From JBDHTS01 sp044220535 (lineage in GTDB: Bacteria; Pseudomonadota; Alphaproteobacteria; Micavibrionales; Micavibrionaceae): 30,984 nucleotides of DNA. Shown in pieces: positions 1 through 7,984 of this stretch (positions within the stretch are counted from its first letter, which is position 1; each line of letters starts with the position of its first letter). Location: the NCBI GenBank assembly GCA_044220535.1, contig JBGAQU010000022.1:1-30984 (forward strand), read 5' to 3'. Position numbers and translations under genes: made by a program. The notes below the pieces were generated by a model. The model did not search any database, was not told where the DNA came from, and saw nothing but the letters and a program-made list of their open reading frames with translations.

Positions 1-42
1 GAGCGCGCAGAGGTCATTTTCAAACTTAATCTCTGCGCGCTC
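1..42. terminator. 12-bp inverted repeat, possible terminator of the pilus operon
   Basis: Positions 1-12 (GAGCGCGCAGAG) are exactly complementary to 31-42, with an 18-nt loop. The repeat lies 28 bp beyond the last pilin stop codon, where the minus-strand operon should end. Any T-run for minus-strand termination would lie outside the window, so terminator function is inferred. It could also serve a plus-strand gene that ends before the window. Confidence 0.45.
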
Positions 43-69
43 TGTTTAGCTCTGTAGTTAAAAAAATGC

Positions 70-792
70 TTAAGGATGGCAATCCGCGGATTCATCCGGG
101 AACACCGCCGTCGCCATATTGGTCTTCAGCCAGACGCGGAAGCACATATTCCCGACCGGGCATGTCGTATCGCCGTTGCTGTCCAGAGGCTCCGCACCGC
201 TTGTTGCGTTGATTTCATCCGCTTCGCAGGTGGAGAAGGCTTCGTTCAGCTTCTGGAACGCGCTCTGAATAAAAGCGTCGCTTTTGGATGTGGAAATCCA
301 GAAGAAGACGCCGTCATCGCCGTTATACCATTGCCATGGATTGAATAATGGAGGCGCTGGCGGCATGTATTTGGCCGATGCCCCGCCGAACAACAGCGCA
401 TGCTCCTTGCTGTCACCCGGATTGCCGGGGCAGCGCAGATCCTTCACCAGACGCCCTGCCGTCGGTAAAATCGTTGCGCCGTTAAAATGAGTGGAATTCG
501 GCTTGATGGGATAACGATGATCCGCGCCGGGGTCCGTACCGCCGCCGGTGCGGTCAATCGTGATATCACCCTTGGGATGGGTCAGCACGCATTCCTGGAC
601 GGAGGAGCGGATAAATTCAATCTGCGACTGTAATTCGGAAACCAGCTTGAAGGAGTTCTGGCTTTGTGTCTGCTGGTTGGACGATCCCATAAAGGCAATG
701 GTCAGCGCCGCCAGCAAGGCAATGGCGATTAGGATGTAAATCAGCGCGCTGCCGCTCTGCCTGTTATAACCTATTTGTTTTGAAATCTTCAT
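70..792 (-). CDS. Prepilin-like protein (distal)
   Basis: A 240-aa protein of the type IV pilin / pseudopilin kind. I chose the ATG at 792 because AAGGGG lies about 8 nt upstream; the frame stays open to 834 without a better site. After a short basic leader, SG is followed by a roughly 20-residue hydrophobic helix (SALIYILIAIALLAALTIAF), the usual N-terminus of an assembled pilin. The rest is a soluble head with four cysteines in its C-terminal third. The Glu that normally sits at position +5 after the cleavage Gly is missing (Tyr here). It is the last gene of the pilus operon, 80 bp after a second prepilin-like gene of similar architecture. A minor pilin or pseudopilin is likely, but the exact role is not shown. 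Confidence 0.75.
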   Translation of the reverse strand: MKISKQIGYNRQSGSALIYILIAIALLAALTIAFMGSSNQQTQSQNSFKLVSELQSQIEFIRSSVQECVLTHPKGDITIDRTGGGTDPGADHRYPIKPNSTHFNGATILPTAGRLVKDLRCPGNPGDSKEHALLFGGASAKYMPPAPPLFNPWQWYNGDDGVFFWISTSKSDAFIQSAFQKLNEAFSTCEADEINATSGAEPLDSNGDTTCPVGNMCFRVWLKTNMATAVFPDESADCHP

Positions 793-871
793 AAACCAGC
801 CCCTTCTAAAAAATCCGGCCCGGTTTCCATTCAAGGCAAACCAGGCCGGAATACATATCGATAGGCAGATC

Positions 872-1600
872 CTAACGTTCCATCAGAACGTGGTAATAGT
901 TAAACGTGCCGCCCGGTTGCTCAAAGCATCCAAAGGGCTGGCCATCGAGAACGGCATCCACGCCGTTCGCGGCATCACCGATCGTTCCGCCGCCAGCGCC
1001 AATACCTGAAGGCGTGCCACTGACCGCCTTCATGTCTGTCGTGACATCAATACCGCTTTCGCTCGGTATCGTAGTGGGCAAGCCGAGCTCGTCATTGATC
1101 TTACGGCAAACAGACTGTGAGATATCTGGCAGAAACGCTATAATATCGGCCGTTGCCGTTGTCGGACCTGCCGCATTGGTCGTCCCGATCAGGTCGATTT
1201 GATTCTCGCCGTTGAAATGCCATGTGCCGCTGCCCGTGCCGGAACGAACGCCTTCCGGAGCGCGTTCATATGTCGCGCCGCCGCCATCCGGATGAAACAC
1301 CCCATATGCCAGATTGGTGCCTAAATTGCCGAAATCAGAAGGAATATTGAAGGACAAATTCGCCACATCGACGCTGCCAATTACCATCCTGACCACGGCA
1401 GAACGGACACCCGCTGGATATTGTGTCAGCTGGGCGCTGTTGATTCGGCTGGTTTCACCCGTCGTATTGCCGCTGCCCGAACGCGATGACTGCGTCACGG
1501 CGTAAGACAGAGCCGCGAACAGCGCCACCGCAATCAGAATAAGGAACAGGACGTTGCCACTTTCACTTTGGCGTTGTCCGGAAAAAGTCTTTTTGGTCAT
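872..1600 (-). CDS. Prepilin-like protein (proximal)
   Basis: A 242-aa protein. The ATG at 1600 is favoured because GGAG lies 7 nt upstream; ATGs at 1606 and 1615 have worse spacing. The leader MTKKTFSGQRQSESG is followed by a hydrophobic helix (NVLFLILIAVALFAALSYAV), the N-terminal signature of type IV prepilins, with cleavage expected after the Gly. The +5 residue is Leu rather than Glu. The head is rich in Gly, Ser and Thr and has two cysteines. It follows the pilus assembly genes and precedes a second prepilin-like gene. It could be the main or a minor subunit; the sequence does not decide this. Confidence 0.75.
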   Translation of the reverse strand: MTKKTFSGQRQSESGNVLFLILIAVALFAALSYAVTQSSRSGSGNTTGETSRINSAQLTQYPAGVRSAVVRMVIGSVDVANLSFNIPSDFGNLGTNLAYGVFHPDGGGATYERAPEGVRSGTGSGTWHFNGENQIDLIGTTNAAGPTTATADIIAFLPDISQSVCRKINDELGLPTTIPSESGIDVTTDMKAVSGTPSGIGAGGGTIGDAANGVDAVLDGQPFGCFEQPGGTFNYYHVLMER

Positions 1601-1675
1601 GTGCATACTCCGCATGCGGTTATCTGGGTTGAAATTAGCACGGACGATTCCGATTTCCTACGGGGTCCGAGCATT

Positions 1676-2221
1676 TTATTTATCAGGAACAGGGTTTTCC
1701 ACCGAAACCTTGTTGATTTTGAGGGTTGCAGCCAGCTTTTCGCGGTCGCATTCACGCCCCACGCACAATTTCTCCAGATTCACGCGCCATCCGGTGCCGC
1801 CATTCTGCACATGGCCAATGGCTTCGCGAAATTCCCCGAAACTGGCGGTGGTCGGCGCGGTTATCGTGATGGAAGCCCCCTGCTGCTTGATGGTCAGGTC
1901 GGGATAGGCATTGGCCAGCGCGTCGGAAAATTTCTTGATTTCCGCCTGGGGCACCGGAACGTCGCGGACAGTGGGCACCATTGGCCTAAGCGATTCGGTT
2001 TGCTTGAGGTCCGCCCGTAACTCTGTCAGCTTTTTGGCCTGGACCGTGGCAAACAGGCCGATGGCTGCTCCGGATGCCCAGGCGATGGCCGCGGCGATCA
2101 GCGCCGTCTGCCCAACCATGGCCGGAAGCTTTTCCAGAAAAATATTCAGGTCGCCGGCCGATTTAGCCGAAAAATACTTCTGCAGGCTGCGCCAGTCGAA
2201 ATTTTTAAAATCAAAAGCCAT
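1676..2221 (-). CDS. Bitopic membrane protein of the pilus operon, PilO-like in layout
   Basis: A 181-aa protein starting at an ATG with AGGG 8 nt upstream, 9 bp after the previous gene. It has a short cytoplasmic N-terminus, one membrane helix at about residues 38-60 (TALIAAAIAWASGAAIGLFA), then a coiled-coil-prone stretch (KKLTELRADLKQTE). A periplasmic alpha/beta domain of about 100 residues follows. This is the layout of PilO/GspM-type inner-membrane alignment proteins that link the platform to the secretin, but no sequence motif proves that family. Two Cys (in KLCVGREC) could form a disulfide. Its position between the platform gene and the pilins supports an assembly role. Confidence 0.6.
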   Translation of the reverse strand: MAFDFKNFDWRSLQKYFSAKSAGDLNIFLEKLPAMVGQTALIAAAIAWASGAAIGLFATVQAKKLTELRADLKQTESLRPMVPTVRDVPVPQAEIKKFSDALANAYPDLTIKQQGASITITAPTTASFGEFREAIGHVQNGGTGWRVNLEKLCVGRECDREKLAATLKINKVSVENPVPDK

Positions 2222-2230
2222 GGCGTATCC

Positions 2231-3199
2231 CTATTTGAACGTCCCTGAGATCCGCACGCGCCCGTCAGCCTCAAGGCTTGGATTGACCTGACATCCGGCG
2301 AGCGCATCAGTGCAACTGCTGAAGGACTGGGGCACTAAAGCTTCCCATACAGCCTTGCCTTTATCGATCTGGTATTTGACCAGCGTGCCGTTGATCTTCA
2401 CCAGCGCGTCCAGAAGGCTCTGAACCTTTACCATGTGTTTGATGGTGTCGCTCTGCAGAGCGCCATAGGCCTGCAGCATCAGGTCGGTCGAGGCTTTTTC
2501 CGATTGCGTCTTCACTTTATCGAGGTCGCGGCTGACGAAATTTGTGGCGACCAGCTGAAGCATGATGAAAAGAATGGCCAGAACATTGACCATCAGGCCG
2601 GAATATAAAAGCGTCATGGCCGAAGCACGCGCCAGTTTTTCGGTTCTCAACTGACGGTTTTTCCAGGGCACGATATCCGCAACCTCCGGATTCACGGTCA
2701 CGAAATTCGCATCCATGCTTTGAATACGCGGAAGCAATGTCCTCGCGGCACCCAGGAATATCTGCATGCGTCCTGTTTCCGGATCCCAGCGCAGGGCGGA
2801 GGCCATACCTTCCTGTTCGTAAAGATACACCGTCTCCCGGTCCCAATATTCACTGTTCTTCGGAAGGGCTGCCGCAATCGGGCACCAGCTGTCCGGGTTT
2901 GATGCCAGCGCGGAGGATGGGCAGGCAATGTACCAGCAGCGCCCGTCATCTACAGAATACACATAATGTACACGTTCCGTGCCGCAAGCCTGCGATGCCG
3001 CGTTCCACACCGCTTCCTCTTCCATTCCCGGAATATGCGGGACCGATCCGCCGATCAGTTCAGACGGCAGAAAGGGATAAAGGTCGGCGCGGAAATCCTT
3101 TGCTTCGCCTGCAACATAATCGGCCAGGCCGGGTCGCGGACGCGACGGCCCCTTGGCGCCGCCTTTGACGCCGCCGAGGGCGGGCTTGTCTTTGGACAT
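2231..3199 (-). CDS. Unrecognised membrane protein of the pilus operon
   Basis: A 322-aa protein. I place the start at the ATG at 3199, 11 bp after the platform gene stops; the frame is open to 3250 but would then overlap that gene. The first ~190 residues are soluble and contain several cysteines and many aromatics. One membrane helix follows at about 195-222 (LLYSGLMVNVLAILFIMLQL), then a helical segment (DLDKVKTQSEKASTDLM) and a short periplasmic C-terminus with two Cys. The large cytoplasmic part followed by one helix and a coiled coil recalls PilN/GspL-type proteins, but I do not recognise a family. Operon position makes a role in pilus or secretion assembly likely. Confidence 0.6.
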   Translation of the reverse strand: MSKDKPALGGVKGGAKGPSRPRPGLADYVAGEAKDFRADLYPFLPSELIGGSVPHIPGMEEEAVWNAASQACGTERVHYVYSVDDGRCWYIACPSSALASNPDSWCPIAAALPKNSEYWDRETVYLYEQEGMASALRWDPETGRMQIFLGAARTLLPRIQSMDANFVTVNPEVADIVPWKNRQLRTEKLARASAMTLLYSGLMVNVLAILFIMLQLVATNFVSRDLDKVKTQSEKASTDLMLQAYGALQSDTIKHMVKVQSLLDALVKINGTLVKYQIDKGKAVWEALVPQSFSSCTDALAGCQVNPSLEADGRVRISGTFK

Positions 3200-3209
3200 T
3201 AAAGCCAAA

Positions 3210-4460
3210 TTACTCCCCTCCCCCGCCGCCCAGCGCACCGCCGGCTGCATCGCCCATAAGACCCGTCATCATGCCATCCAGACTCATATTCATAACTGTC
3301 AGTGCGTAGATTGTACTGCCGAACGCAATGGCGAGGAACACGCCGGTGAGGCCGAACGCAGCCCATACGATCAGGCTGTGCTTGGTTTTCGCGGCCATGG
3401 AGCGCATCTCGGAGACCGACTCCAATACTGTAGCAACTTGTGACAAATCGGACAAGCTGGCCAGTTCCAGGCGTTCGTTCCTGGACAACGGCTCCCGGTC
3501 CAGCGCGGCGCCGAGGACAACCCCGCGTTCAAGCTCTTTCGCCGCCGATTCCCAGTAACGGGAGACTTCCGGCACGTTCGTCGCCTCCGCCGATTGTTTC
3601 AGCGCGTCGTCAATGGGCACAAGGCCACGCAGCATTCGCGACGCCGCCATCATCGAATCCGCAAACCCAAGGTCACGCATGTATGCGCCGATCAGGGGGA
3701 TTTTACGGACCACCCGCGCCGTCGGCCAATCGGTCTTGCCCTTGTTGATCCAATAGGAAAACACCGCCCAGCACATCAGGAAGCCGCTGGCGAAGGAAAT
3801 CAGGATCAACGAATCCCACAACAATTCAAGATTGTTGACGACGCGCGTATAACGCGCCAGCTCGTCAGGCGCAGTCGGCGCGTTGCCACGGAACCATTTC
3901 AGCACCATACCCTTGCCCCAGAACAGCGACTGCACGATCGACACCACGTCAATGGCAAGCCATGACAGCGTGCCGGCGATGGCGCGCGTGTTCTTGCGTT
4001 TCTGGGTCACCGAATGAATGGCGTGCGGAATGCCTTCCTGCAGCTTGTTCGACCGTTCGCTGGCGGCCAGGATGGCAATGGTGGAGTGGTCGAAAATACG
4101 CAAGGATTTCAGCGCGTCGATCACTCCAAGGCCCCGCGCCAGCGCTTCCCGCGCCGGAGCCAGGATATTCTGACGCATGGGATTGGTTTCAGCCTGGATG
4201 ATCCGCCACAAGGCGACGCCGGGCGATGTGGCGGTCGAACGGAATTGGATACCGCGCAGCAGCTGCACCTGCCACCAGGACGACCGCGCCAGAAGGCGCT
4301 CCAGTGGTGACCGCTCATGGGCGCGGATCGATAAAACATAGCCGCCGTTTTTCGCGATTTCATGACGGACGTCATCAATGGACGGCAGAAAATAGGATTC
4401 CCTGGCCCGTTTCGGACCCCGGTTGGTATCGTATGCGACTTCGGCAACCCATTGCTGCAT
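3210..4460 (-). CDS. GspF/PilR-type inner-membrane platform protein
   Basis: A 416-aa protein with the two-domain T2SSF layout. A first helical domain spans about residues 60-160, membrane segments lie at about 165-190 and 220-245 (LILISFASGFLMCWAVFSYW), and a second helical domain contains the KIPLIGAYMRDLGFADSMMAASRML segment typical of the family. A last membrane helix lies near 370-395 and the tail is Gly-rich. Platform proteins anchor the assembly ATPase and feed pilin subunits into the fibre. The N-terminal ~55 residues are an extra domain. No convincing ribosome binding site precedes the ATG at 4460; the ATPase gene ends 34 bp upstream. Confidence 0.85.
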   Translation of the reverse strand: MQQWVAEVAYDTNRGPKRARESYFLPSIDDVRHEIAKNGGYVLSIRAHERSPLERLLARSSWWQVQLLRGIQFRSTATSPGVALWRIIQAETNPMRQNILAPAREALARGLGVIDALKSLRIFDHSTIAILAASERSNKLQEGIPHAIHSVTQKRKNTRAIAGTLSWLAIDVVSIVQSLFWGKGMVLKWFRGNAPTAPDELARYTRVVNNLELLWDSLILISFASGFLMCWAVFSYWINKGKTDWPTARVVRKIPLIGAYMRDLGFADSMMAASRMLRGLVPIDDALKQSAEATNVPEVSRYWESAAKELERGVVLGAALDREPLSRNERLELASLSDLSQVATVLESVSEMRSMAAKTKHSLIVWAAFGLTGVFLAIAFGSTIYALTVMNMSLDGMMTGLMGDAAGGALGGGGGE

Positions 4461-4494
4461 ATATCTATTATACCACTAAAATAACCATATTTTC

Positions 4495-6309
4495 TTACTC
4501 TTCCAGATACGACAGCCCGGCCTTCGGATCGATCAAACCGTTCGTCACAAGGTCCAGAAGCCCTTCCCTTCGCGTGTAGATGGCAACGCCTTCCTGAGTC
4601 CGGATGCCGTTGACGTTTTTCATCAGCGCCTCATACACCTCATTCCGCTGGCCGGGGCCGAGATGGATCATGATGGCGTCCAGAAGCAGCGTCCGGCCGA
4701 CAATGCCAGTGCGGTTACAGAGATCGCAACCGCTGGTGTTGTGCCAGCGCACATCCGTTTCCTTGGAAATTTCCAGTTCCTGGATTTCTTCGTCGTTCAG
4801 GATGTCGCCTGCCTTGCCTTTGTGCGCGCAGCCCTGGCACAGGGTTCGCACCAGGCGCTGGTTCAGGATCGCCTTCACCTGCTGCGCCAGCGTATAGGTC
4901 GAAGACCGTTCGCGTTCATGCGGCATCAGGGATCGCAGGCGCTCAAAGGTCTGCAGCGCCGTATCGGCGTGGATGGTGGAGATCACGGTGTGACCGGACT
5001 CTGCCGCGCGCAACGCGGTTTCCACCGTGTCGCCGTCCCGCATCTCACCGATGATGATATAATCGGGATCGTGACGCATGGCCGCCCGGATCAAATCCGA
5101 AAAACTGCCGCCCGACATGCCGGGGCGCACCTGCCACTGCGTGGCGTAGCGCAGTTCGTATTCGATCGGGTCTTCGATGGTCAGGACGTGACGGCGGCGG
5201 CGATCGATCTGCTGGACGCAGGCATATAATGTCGTGGTCTTGCCCGAGCCGGTCGGGCCGGACAGAAGAATAAGCCCGCCGCCGCCTTTGATTTCAGGGG
5301 ACAGCAATTGCGATAGATAATCCGCGACATGCTGGTGGCGGCGGAACAGATCGTCGAAACCTTTCAGGCTGGCGCGGTCAAGCAGACGCAATGTCAGCTT
5401 CTCGCCTTCCTGCGCCTGCGGACCTGCGGCCACCCGGACGTCGATGCTGCGGCCTTGCCAGGAGAAACCAAAACGACCGTCTTTCGGCGTGGTTTTATCA
5501 CCGAAGTTCAGGCCCGCATCGCGTTTCAGCAGCGTGGTCAAACGCGCCATGGCCTCCGCGGGCAGAAGATGCATGGGCACAAGGTCACCGTCGACCCTGT
5601 ATTTTACCCAGTTTGGCGCATCCGTATTGCCGTCCTGGATCAGGTGAATATCCGATGCGCGCATTTGCAATGCCTCGGCCAGCATATCGCGCTGGAACTG
5701 GTTCAACAGCAGGCCGTTATCGACGTCCGACAGCCACAGCGCCAGGGTTTTCTCACAGCGGTCGGCGGACAGGTCGTGCACGCGACGCAGTGTTTCAAGC
5801 AATTCGGCGCGGTCCCATATCTCCACATCGATCTTTTCGACATTGAGGCCTGACCGTTTTGCCGTGGACATCAGAGTGCTGATCTGACGCTCGTTCATTT
5901 CATGCAGGGGGGCGATGCGCAATACGCCTTCCTGAAGGCCGATCAGATGAATGGATAAAGGCAGCCATGACTGGACGGGAAGAATGGAACGCAGCTGGTC
6001 ACCCGTGGCGCGGTCGCGCGTGCCTTCTTCATGCTGATGCGCGACGCCGCCGGCGCCCGCCATATCCAGCAATTGTTCGGTCGAACGGGTGACCCCTTGT
6101 TCCAGCAGCATGGTGCGTTCGCGCTGGACCATGTCCAGGTATCGTTCACGCCCTTCGCGCGCGCGGGTGCGTCGGCGATCCGACGCCTGGCGGCGTTCTG
6201 TGCCGTCAGGGGCCAATCCTTGCGTGCGGCGGCGATCCTCTTGCCTTTTTTCGGGCAGGGCGGATTCATCCTCCGGTTCGCCTGATACAGGTATATTGCT
6301 ATCGGTCAT
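4495..6309 (-). CDS. GspE/PilQ-type secretion/pilus assembly ATPase
   Basis: A 604-aa hexameric-ATPase family protein. Visible motifs are RASDIH at 217-222, Walker A GPTGSGKT at 351-358, Asp box TIEDPIEY at 377-384, Walker B YIIIGEMRD at 417-425 and His box GHTVISTIHAD at 439-449. Four cysteines (491, 494, 528, 531) form the CxxC...CxxC zinc site found in GspE/PilB. It powers subunit addition at the platform protein encoded next. The first ~60 residues are very charged (KRQEDRRR, ERRQASDRRR) and probably disordered. It starts 26 bp after the Ig/PilP-like gene, with no clear ribosome binding site, so translational coupling is possible. Confidence 0.93.
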   Translation of the reverse strand: MTDSNIPVSGEPEDESALPEKRQEDRRRTQGLAPDGTERRQASDRRRTRAREGRERYLDMVQRERTMLLEQGVTRSTEQLLDMAGAGGVAHQHEEGTRDRATGDQLRSILPVQSWLPLSIHLIGLQEGVLRIAPLHEMNERQISTLMSTAKRSGLNVEKIDVEIWDRAELLETLRRVHDLSADRCEKTLALWLSDVDNGLLLNQFQRDMLAEALQMRASDIHLIQDGNTDAPNWVKYRVDGDLVPMHLLPAEAMARLTTLLKRDAGLNFGDKTTPKDGRFGFSWQGRSIDVRVAAGPQAQEGEKLTLRLLDRASLKGFDDLFRRHQHVADYLSQLLSPEIKGGGGLILLSGPTGSGKTTTLYACVQQIDRRRRHVLTIEDPIEYELRYATQWQVRPGMSGGSFSDLIRAAMRHDPDYIIIGEMRDGDTVETALRAAESGHTVISTIHADTALQTFERLRSLMPHERERSSTYTLAQQVKAILNQRLVRTLCQGCAHKGKAGDILNDEEIQELEISKETDVRWHNTSGCDLCNRTGIVGRTLLLDAIMIHLGPGQRNEVYEALMKNVNGIRTQEGVAIYTRREGLLDLVTNGLIDPKAGLSYLEE

Positions 6310-6335
6310 GATTTTAAAAACAGACGTTAAACCAG

Positions 6336-7979
6336 TTACTTGGCAGGCGCGGCGGCAGGTATTGGGGCCGGCGTAGATGCAGGCGCAGCCGCCGTGCCAC
6401 CCGTCGTGCCGCTGCCCCCTGATTGTCCTGTAACTCGGTTAACAGAAGATAAAGATCTGTCGAAAAGCAGCAAAACTTTATCGGTCCCGCTGCGGAATTC
6501 GACGCCGCTGGGCCTTATATTGACATTCCATAAAAATCCACCAATGACAACCTGTTGGCCGTCAAAGACAATCCGGCTGCCGCCCGGCCCGGTGATGATC
6601 GCCCGGCTAGGGGAATGCGAGGTCACGACGAAACCGTCGAGTACGCTGGCCGGGTCGACATTATTATTGCGGGAGGTGCTGCTAGCCGTCTGGGCGCCGC
6701 CGCTATCCGAACCGCCGCTTGGCTTGCTGGGTACCGTTGTCAGTTCGCCGGATGCGTCCAGACGCACCGCTTTCGAATCCTGGCTGATGATCGCCGTCGA
6801 CGCACCCCTGACCGGCAGCACCAGAACGCCGCGCGCCCCGTCATGGAAAACCTGCACGTCATCGATGATGCTGCCTTCGCGCACAGGCGACCAGCTGATG
6901 GTCAGCGGACAGGCGTCGACAGGCTCCAGAACCATGCCGCCCTGGCATCCGTTCTTGGTGATGCTCAGGCCATTATCCCCGCTCGACAGGCGCACGTCCT
7001 TCAGATTGACCGGCGCGTCGCCGACATTGACCAGCGAAACGGTGATGGCGGATGTCGTCGCGATACCGGTGCCGAAATCAATAGAATCCTGTGATGCCAC
7101 CAGCAAACCTTTACCCGGAACCGCCTTCGGGAACGGATCCGCCTTCACCGTCGCCGCCGGGTTGAACTGCCCGTCCAGCGGAACACTGGCAACGCTGGTC
7201 GGCCCATTATGTTCCACCAAAAGAACACCCGACGCATCGCCCGCCTGCACGGGCGACCAGGTGACTGTCACCATACAGGCCTGACCCGGATCCAGTTTTT
7301 CGCAATCGGTTTTCAACGAAAAACCGGACTGCTCCGCCGCCTCGATATAAATGGATTTGATATCGAGCGGGTTGGACGTGGTGTTGCGCAGGATAACGCC
7401 TTTGACGACAGGCTGGCCGCTTGTGACCTGCCCCATCTTCAATTCGGAAGGAATGGCTTCGATATCCGAGGTGAAATTGTTTTTCTGGTTTTCGCTTTCG
7501 TCAATCTTGCCGGAGACGGTGGCCGTCACCAGGCGCGCGCGGCCGCTGTGGCGCATCAGCATTTCAACGCGCCAGTCGCCGGGGCTCAATCCCTTTACCG
7601 ATATCGACACGGCGCAGACGCCGCCCGGCGGCAACGGTTCCTGACCGCACTGGTTCAGCGCAACGGCGGCGGAAACGGTTGAACCCGGATAAAGCTGGAT
7701 CGGCCCGGTCGTTACCGGCAGACCGCTGTCGTTGCGGAACAGGACGACGATCTGGGCGGTGGCGCCGATGCTGATCGTGCCGCCGTCGACCGTGGGATTG
7801 GCCGCAACCACGTCGCCCGACGCACTGCCGCCGCGCGATTTATTTGGATCGTCAAACCCATTGCCAGCATAGGCCGCGCCGCAAGAAGCGATCACCAGAA
7901 ACAGGACAAGCGCGATCATGCCCGCAACCCGGACCGGGCGCGCGGCATAATTATTTTTTGTCCTGCTGTCTGTCTGCAT
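6336..7979 (-). CDS. Secreted Ig-like repeat protein with PilP-like C-terminus
   Basis: A 547-aa protein with an N-terminal signal peptide (hydrophobic residues 20-37, predicted cleavage after AYA at 38). Three Ig-like segments of the choice-of-anchor-D kind follow at about 70-160, 180-272 and 295-395. Each carries a Cys pair (111/122, 226/235, 345/357) and the last two share the phrase TWSPV/SWSPV. A Ser/Gly linker leads to a compact beta segment at about 448-512 (VIGGFLWNVNI) resembling the PilP/GspC homology domain that contacts the secretin, then a Gly/Ala/Pro tail. It begins 5 bp after the secretin gene. I infer a periplasmic connector between secretin and inner-membrane parts; the PilP match is by eye. 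Confidence 0.65.
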   Translation of the reverse strand: MQTDSRTKNNYAARPVRVAGMIALVLFLVIASCGAAYAGNGFDDPNKSRGGSASGDVVAANPTVDGGTISIGATAQIVVLFRNDSGLPVTTGPIQLYPGSTVSAAVALNQCGQEPLPPGGVCAVSISVKGLSPGDWRVEMLMRHSGRARLVTATVSGKIDESENQKNNFTSDIEAIPSELKMGQVTSGQPVVKGVILRNTTSNPLDIKSIYIEAAEQSGFSLKTDCEKLDPGQACMVTVTWSPVQAGDASGVLLVEHNGPTSVASVPLDGQFNPAATVKADPFPKAVPGKGLLVASQDSIDFGTGIATTSAITVSLVNVGDAPVNLKDVRLSSGDNGLSITKNGCQGGMVLEPVDACPLTISWSPVREGSIIDDVQVFHDGARGVLVLPVRGASTAIISQDSKAVRLDASGELTTVPSKPSGGSDSGGAQTASSTSRNNNVDPASVLDGFVVTSHSPSRAIITGPGGSRIVFDGQQVVIGGFLWNVNIRPSGVEFRSGTDKVLLLFDRSLSSVNRVTGQSGGSGTTGGTAAAPASTPAPIPAAAPAK

Positions 7980-7984
7980 GGTTT

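Noticed and set aside
4461..4480. TATAAT upstream of the platform gene as an internal promoter
   Set aside because: A TATAAT is present on the minus strand but only about 7 nt from the ATG, and no matching -35 was found inside the ATPase gene.
6340..7284. 314-codon plus-strand frame opposite the Ig/PilP-like gene
   Set aside because: The minus-strand reading has a signal peptide, repeats and operon context; this one is low-complexity shadow sequence.
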